Shown: in pieces, positions 58,012 through 64,000 of the stretch
How positions within the stretch are numbered: position 1 is the first letter of the stretch
Layout: each line of letters begins with the position of its first letter
From: Agapanthus africanus
Lineage: Eukaryota > Streptophyta > Magnoliopsida > Asparagales > Amaryllidaceae
DNA: 64,000 nt
Direction of reading: 5' to 3'
Assembly (NCBI GenBank): GCA_030015575.1
Contig: JASDDO010000001.1
Span: forward strand, 323,549,595 to 323,613,594
Notes under the pieces: generated by a model
What the model was told of the DNA's origin: nothing
Seen by the model: only the letters and a program-made list of their open reading frames with translations
Databases searched by the model: none
Made by a program: the position numbers and the translations under genes

Positions 58012-60219
58012 TGTAAGTGCACGGCGGCGCCCCGGCCGTCAATCCGACGGCCAAATGCGGAAGCGGTGATAAACTTAAATTTTACTTGAACTGGCAAACC
58101 GCCGCGCACTATTACCCGGATCGAACCAATAACTAGTCCTAGCTAACTACAAGAAAGGGAAGAGAGATATACCGACAGATCCGAGTCCTCCGGTCTTCTC
58201 GTCGTCGTCCCGATCTCCTGCGGAATGTCCCGTCTCCTCCTCGTCGCCGGAAGTGCACCACATCGCCTACTTCTTTTACGGGCTCCCACCTCAATGCCGA
58301 GGCAACTCGGGCACGAAGCTGGCTAGTCGACGTGCCCAAGATTTGCTGTAGAATATAATGTGGATTACATGTCTCATTTGGGATTATAGAGTTTCCTTTT
58401 TGTGGAGGAATTGAAGTGAACTTTTGGAGAGGGAGTTGTAGGGATTTCTCAAAGCTCAAGATACAAAAATCCCACACCTCATGAAAAGAATCCCATCCAT
58501 TCTCAAGGAATGGCCGCCCCCCCCCCATGTGTGATTGGAGAGAGAAAGAACAAAGACAGGGGGGTGGGTGGAAAGTGAGTGATGATGAAAAGCCAAATGA
58601 TCACCATAAAAACCCAACACTCAATCAACAACCATGAAAGCAAAAGTCAAGCCATCATGAAGCAGGAAGGTCAAGGGATGGGCTCCATCATGAAACCATC
58701 ATGATAAAACAAAAATGCAAAGACCCCCTCCACAACCACTTATTTGCAACAATGCAAATAAGCCCTCCTCCACCAATCTTCGGCCAATGAACGGAACAAT
58801 GGAAATCGGCCGAAACGGAAAGCAAACTGGCAACTCCAGAAAACTGGTCCCGTAATAAATTACAGGAAAACCCCGATACTGTGCATACACACCCGCATCA
58901 GTATTTCGACCGAAATACAAATGCAGTGAGACAAAATCTCCACTGTACTATACTAGAATCCGGCTTATACCAAAACCGGCTAGTAATATCTGTTCGATCC
59001 TGATCCGTGCAATGCCGCACGTATCTGATCGAACCCTGCCATATAATCATACGGCCTGTAGTACAAACTGTCCGATCCTGATCCGTGCAATACCGCACGT
59101 ATCTGATCGGACCTTGCCATATCTCCATACGGCCTCTACAACCTTTCGCCCGAAAGCTGAGTAACAGAATGTGGGGGACTCTAAAGACTCGTCAACACCA
59201 TGGTTGTGGATTTAACCACTAGCACGTCAGAGGTATAAGCCAATACGTAACGGGCTACCAGGTATTGACTAAAAGGGATGTCTGTGAGCGAACTCAGCCT
59301 GACAACCCTACTGAGCCTGTCAGTGACAATATCCGTACAGTCCGGTCCGTTCGTCTATGAGCATCGCATGGCGGGCCTAGGGGGTTGGTAAAAGTCAGAC
59401 CCCCAAAAGCGGTACAAGTCGTGTCGGAGTGTAGCCCAGAACACCCTGAGATACTACTGGAATACCTACCAATAAATCTCCTTGCCTCGGCCGAGGGCTT
59501 CGTGTAATGGCTCTTCTAGACACAGCGCGACCTCACTCCCAATACCGGGAGAGACGAACCCCTGAAGATACGCTCACTGCCTCCATGTGGCTCGGGACTG
59601 TACCCAACTAAAACCTATTTGCACGACTCCTTTGAGCCGTGGTAGGGTAGTAATCAAAGTACAGTGGGAACTCACACGAGACAAATGACGATCCCCAGGT
59701 CGATGAACTAACCTGTACGCATGTCACCAGGGAACTGCCATCTGACGTCTGGTATATGACCAACTAGCATGTTCCCGGCGAGTCCTGTCCGGTGTACTCA
59801 TAACCCAATGAGCACCTGTATACATCTTAGGTGATCCAACTGACACCAATGGCTTGTGAGACCGGCCACCGCCCCTCGTCGGGGTCTCGACTGTATACAC
59901 TAGTCTACTCTGGAGTATCGATGCCCTGTCTCGAAACTCCCACGACTAGGGACCTTTTAAGGATGTGCTTATAGACTACCAGCTCCCACTTATATGATCG
60001 CCCTCATACTGCTGGTGGTCAAGCAAGAATCCTAGGGGCTCTATCAATGTGTAATAGCGACCTGTAAGGTCACCTAAAGCAGTACACGATGATAAAGGTA
60101 AACCAGATAGCATACTATCATCTCGAGTAAGACTGTCCTACCGGGATAGGTCCTCCATCAATCATTGCAATCATGTACCTGTGACCTAATAATTGACTCT
60201 GAGGGCACTATCTCCAACA
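58012..60219 (-). repeat. B4 5' LTR
   Basis: 2208 bp, almost identical to the 3' LTR; differences include a C9 in place of C8 near 58517 and a few transitions. Confidence 0.95.
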
Positions 60220-60224
60220 CTAGG

Positions 60225-62412
60225 CACTCTAATGAGGTCTCACAAGGCATCAACCATGCCAATTTCAAATTTTACAAGTGCCGAGAAACCCTAATACGGA
60301 TCGTTAACTAGAATTTTAGGCGAAAACTAGAACTAGTAAACTACTTTACTAAGAGTAAACGGAAATACAAACTTTGTAGATCCGGTTCTCCACCTCCATG
60401 GCTCCGCGATGAAGTCTCCTCGCTGTACTAATCGGATCTTGGGCTCTAGCGTCGGCTTCATCGGAGAAAGGACGGGCTAGGTCATCGACTACGATGCCGA
60501 AGATGATCTACGTCGAGGCATCACTAGATCAAGCTCCAACATCACCAAGTCAAGAAACTTGTGAAGAAAACACCCTATACTACTTGGCAAGAGGTAGAGG
60601 ATGAAGAAATAGGAAGTGGGTTCACTTTAGAATTGGATTTCTCACTCTTTTTCATCAATCACCATTGATGGAAACTAGGTTTTCTTCTTCAAGAAGAAGA
60701 AGAAGAAGAAGATCAATATTATGATAAGTTTTTTAGAATAGAAAAGAAATGAATACTTATCATAATCCAACCATGGTCAAGTGTAGAGAATGAACTAGGG
60801 TTTAGTGGAATGGTTAGGGTTAAGCATGAGACAAATATGGTCACTTAGTCAAAGCTTCATGAAGCTTCAACTAGCATCCAAAGAAAGCCACCATTCATTT
60901 ATTTTGCAAAATAAATAAACAAAATAAATAAATGATAAAGAAAAAGAAAACCCTAACCATTACACAACCATGGTTTAAACTTTACACAAACTCAAGTTAG
61001 CTTGTATCATCAAACATGACACAAACTTGTGTACTAAAGTATATCACATATACATTGTGCACTTCAAGTGAGAAAATCCCTTTAAAATGAACCAATACTA
61101 GTTAATGCAAAGTAATATATCAAATATATAATTATGCATTAAATCATTAAATCAACACTTGATTTAACGACCCGGTCATATCGCATATAACCGACTAATA
61201 TTCAATGTATCGGCTTATCAAATCAATCCTTGATTCGATAACTAGGTTATATCGCATACAACCAATCGATATATTCATCGCGAGAATGGAATACGGTATC
61301 ACATACACGCATTATTCTCGGTCCCGCACATATCTCATATGCGCTCCTATTTCGTTTCGCTTGAGCCAGGAAACCTCTGTGTAGGACTCTAAAGACTCGT
61401 CAATACGCCGGCAGCAGATGATGATCATATCAAACACCCACAAGCCGCAAGCGGTCTGCTAAACGTAACGGCCACCCGGGTATTGAGCGATCAGAAGATC
61501 GACGAGCAAGCCCGCTCACACTCCAGTGAATCCAACCAGTAACACTACCGTACAGTCCGGTCTCGTCGTCTGATATGTCGCATATCTCGCCTAGGGGTGG
61601 TAAACATCAGACCCCAATAGCTCGATAAGTCGTGTCGATATGAGGTCTATAACAATTTGAGAAACTACAGGTAACACTTACCAGTAAATCTCAGCAACCC
61701 TGGCCAGGGATTTCCGGTTATAGCCAATCGAACACAGCGCAACATCAACCCCCTATACCGGGAGAGACGAATCCCCTCCTATCGCTCATTGCCTCCATGT
61801 GATTCGGGACTGTACCCAAAAACCACGGTTTTGCACGCCCTCTTGGACGTGGTAAGATGGAAATCAAAGCACAGTGGGAACCACACAAGACTCTATGACG
61901 ATCTCGGGTCAACAGACTACTCTGTACCAGTGTCACCAGAAAACTGCCATCTGACGTAAGGTATAATACCATCTGGGAGTTCTCGGCGAGTCCGTCCAGT
62001 GTACCCAGTCTCCACTGAGCACCCGTATATCATCTCTGATGTCAAACACCAATGGATATGGGATCATCCATCGCCCATCTGTATGGGTCGAGAAGGTATA
62101 CGCTAGTCTACTCTGGTATATCTATGCCCCGTCTCGATATACCCATGACTAGGGACTATGAAGGATGTAATTATGGACTACCATGTCCCCACTAGTATGA
62201 TCCGCATCATAGTCCAGGTAGTCAAGTACTCATCCTAAGGTCTTTACCAACATGTAATAGAGAGACAATCAGTATACACGTTAAGGTAAAGAGTAACCAG
62301 ATAGCATACTATCATGTCGAGCAAGAAAGTCCTCCCTATATATGTCCAAGCATCCACTACAATATACATCCCATGTATAGTAATGGCCTCTAGGGCATAC
62401 ATATAACTAACA
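60225..62412 (-). repeat. A6 3' LTR, main part
   Basis: Continues from 50072 after B4, from CACTCTAATGAGG to CATATAACTAACA. A GAA tract at about 60687-60711 and the hairpins near 61145-61240 match other A LTRs. Confidence 0.92.
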
Positions 62413-62428
62413 ATCTCCCACTTGCACT
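62413..62428 (-). promoter_or_regulatory. Polypurine tract (A6)
   Basis: The complement reads AGTGCAAGTGGGAGAT, touching the 3' LTR. Confidence 0.86.
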
Positions 62429-62489
62429 AGGGCCACCTGATAGCAGTGGTTGTAGTATCTCATACTCAATCATCCCATAAAAGTCTCTC

Positions 62490-62995
62490 TCTGGGAAAAG
62501 GCCTTTGTGAGTGGATCCGCCGTGTTGTCCTCTGAGTCTACTCTCCTAACCTCGATCCCCTGGAGATCAACCATCTCCATGATCAGGTAATACTGCCTTA
62601 GAATATGTCTGGATCACTGATGGGACGGACGTTCCTTGGCATAAGCCACAACTCCATTGTCACACAATGGGAGGAACAGAGTTCATCTCATGAACAAATA
62701 TACACCCAAACAGCCTCTTTGGTAGCATCTTAAGTAGCGATGTATCCAGCCTTTATCATCTAGTATGCCACGGTATCTAGCTTGGAACTCTTCCAACATA
62801 CCGTCCCTTTACTAAGGGTAAAGACAATGCCTGTGACTGACATTCAGTCGTCCTCATCACCCTGGAACCCTTCCAGTGATTCTCTCCAGGATCGATTGAT
62901 ACCATCTCACTACAACTAGTGAGAATCCTAACATCCATTTAGATCTATCTCATAGATTCAAAACCCAGGATTTAGGAGGTATCACTTTGATCCTA
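62490..62995 (-). pseudogene. Copia RNase H relic (A6)
   Basis: Aligns with A1 5290-5800 and A2 16430-16935; the ADPLT-type tail is encoded near 62506-62520. Interrupted by stops. Confidence 0.7.
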
Positions 62996-63004
62996 TATGG
63001 AGAA

Positions 63005-63491
63005 TCATTGTGATAAGCGGAGATTGACCGAGCGTAGCATAGGAAACTCCTTTCTTATCAAGAGTATGTCATCCACGTACTCTACGAGGATCATCACCAT
63101 ACTCCCTACCACCTTTTTGTTTATACAAGGTTCATCTACCATTTTGATGATATCAAACTCTTTGACTAAGACATCAAAACAGATGTTCCAACTCCGCGAT
63201 ACCTGCTTTATCCTATAAAGCATCTTGTACACGTTTCCGCTGCTCCCACTGTCTACGAAGCCCTCTGGCTTTGTACTTATAGACGTTCTCTTCTAAAACA
63301 TCATTTAGAAAAGCAGTCATGGCACCCAACCGCCAGATATCGTAGGCATGGTATGTAGTCGTGGCAAGTAGGATCTGGATGGACTTAAGCATAGCCACCG
63401 ATAAAGGTTTCATCATTATCCACGCCTGGTCGATGATGAAAACCTTTAACAAGTCTAGCTTTGAAAGTCTCAACTTTTCCATATACACCAA
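63005..63491 (-). pseudogene. Copia reverse transcriptase relic (A6)
   Basis: Frame one (63491-63213) reads AWIMMKPLSVAMLKSIQILL then RLGAMTAFLN; frame two (63232-63005) reads YRIKQVSRSWNICFD, DEPCI and YVDDILLI with YVDD at 63079-63068. The Asp-to-Gly change and the frameshift position match A1 and A2. Confidence 0.9.
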
Positions 63492-63639
63492 GTAATCTTC
63501 TCAAGATATACTTGCTCCTGATGGGGATTTAACCCTTCAGATATAGCAACCAAAGTCCATACTTTGTTGGTGTACATGGATTCCATCTCAGATCGCTAAG
63601 CATCCAGCCATTCTTACAGAGTCCCACTCCTGATGGCCA

Positions 63640-64000
63640 GCTCGAAACTAGTTGGGTCATCATCTCATGATGCAATCCTCGCTCCCACTGTCATAGAGAA
63701 ACCGAAGTATCTCTCAGGTGGGTGAGGAACCCTACTAGATCGGCGGAGAGGCTGAGGTTCGTTGGTAACTATTGAATCCTTTGGTTCTGTCAAATCATCA
63801 GCTGCAGTTTTGTATGGCTGGAACCTTTCCAGTTCTACATAACAGATCTTGCCTCGAGCTTGTCCGGATTTTGCTTTTCAGACATAGGCTGGACAACCCC
63901 AAATCTTAACCAACTTAAGAGATGGGCTCTTCCTTTATCATATCAAATATGAAGTGGTAGGCAACTGATTTGATTTGAACCCTATTCAATAGGTATGCAG
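63640..64000 (-). pseudogene. Integrase-RT linker relic (A6), cut by window end
   Basis: The minus strand at about 63690-63760 encodes the RRSS-VPHPPERYFGFSM-type block, then the PMSK-like block near 63880. Integrase itself lies beyond the window. Confidence 0.7.

Larger units (their letters stand above)
50073..60219 (-). mobile_element. Copia element B4, complete and youngest
   Basis: A 10.1-kb minus-strand element with 5-bp duplications CTAGG (50068-50072 and 60220-60224) at a site that reads GGGTTCCTAGGCACTC in intact A LTRs. LTRs 50073-52279 and 58012-60219 (2207 and 2208 bp) differ at only about ten places by eye, including a C-run length change. Internal region 5.73 kb: degenerate RNase H, RT and integrase, ~3 kb leader, primer site. 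No frame can encode gag or pol, so transposition must have used proteins from elsewhere. Confidence 0.95.
50058..64000 (-). mobile_element. Copia element A6, 3' part, interrupted by B4
   Basis: Minus-strand family A. Its 3' LTR is 50058-50072 plus 60225-62412, split by B4 after only 15 bp. The internal region runs from 62413 off the window: purine tract, RNase H, RT and linker relics. It is inserted in B3 internal sequence, giving a nest A5 > B3 > A6 > B4. Confidence 0.92.

Overview
This is plant nuclear DNA, almost certainly from a flowering plant, and nearly all of it is nested LTR retrotransposons. The clues are tRNA-iMet primer sites, purine tracts reading CAAGTGGGAGAT, Ty1/copia pol relics of the Angela/Tork type, and one spliced exon of a plastid sugar transporter. 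I see no intact protein-coding gene, rRNA, tRNA or CRISPR array. Species and chromosome cannot be told from the sequence.

Two sister copia families make up most of the window; the names are mine. Family A has ~2.2 kb LTRs running TGTTAG...CCCTACA (sense). Family B has ~2.1-2.2 kb LTRs running TGTTGGAGATAG...CACTTACA. They share leader sequence, pol order and purine tract. A third, Ty3/gypsy-like LTR type (TGTCACGACCC...) also occurs. Layout: B0 (+) 1-4108; gypsy leader and LTR 4109-4883, continued at 13304-14151 and split by A1 (-) 4884-13303; A2 (-) 14152-24527; B2 (+) 24528-27305; A3 (+) from 27306, whose 3' LTR (28188-43187) is interrupted by complete B1 (-) 28879-38486 and a gypsy solo LTR 38897-42077; a host-gene remnant 43188-46330 interrupted by a solo A LTR (A4); A5 (-) 46331-47834; B3 (-) 47835-50057; A6 (-) 50058 to the window end, whose LTR is interrupted by complete, very young B4 (-) 50073-60219. 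Target-site duplications support B1 (TGGCT, one mismatch), the gypsy solo LTR (CCGAG), A4 (GGACG/GGAAG) and B4 (CTAGG).

All copia coding regions are dead. Several defects are shared between A copies: an Arg in the protease active site, and Gly for the first RT aspartate. Yet LTR pairs, especially in B4, are nearly identical. This suggests non-autonomous families multiplied in trans. What looks maintained is a long non-coding leader between primer site and protease. It holds a GC-rich stem-loop about 200 nt after the primer site, a duplicated multi-hairpin module whose stems covary, and a three-copy motif that has changed in concert within each element. These leader structures are the most novel signal in the window.
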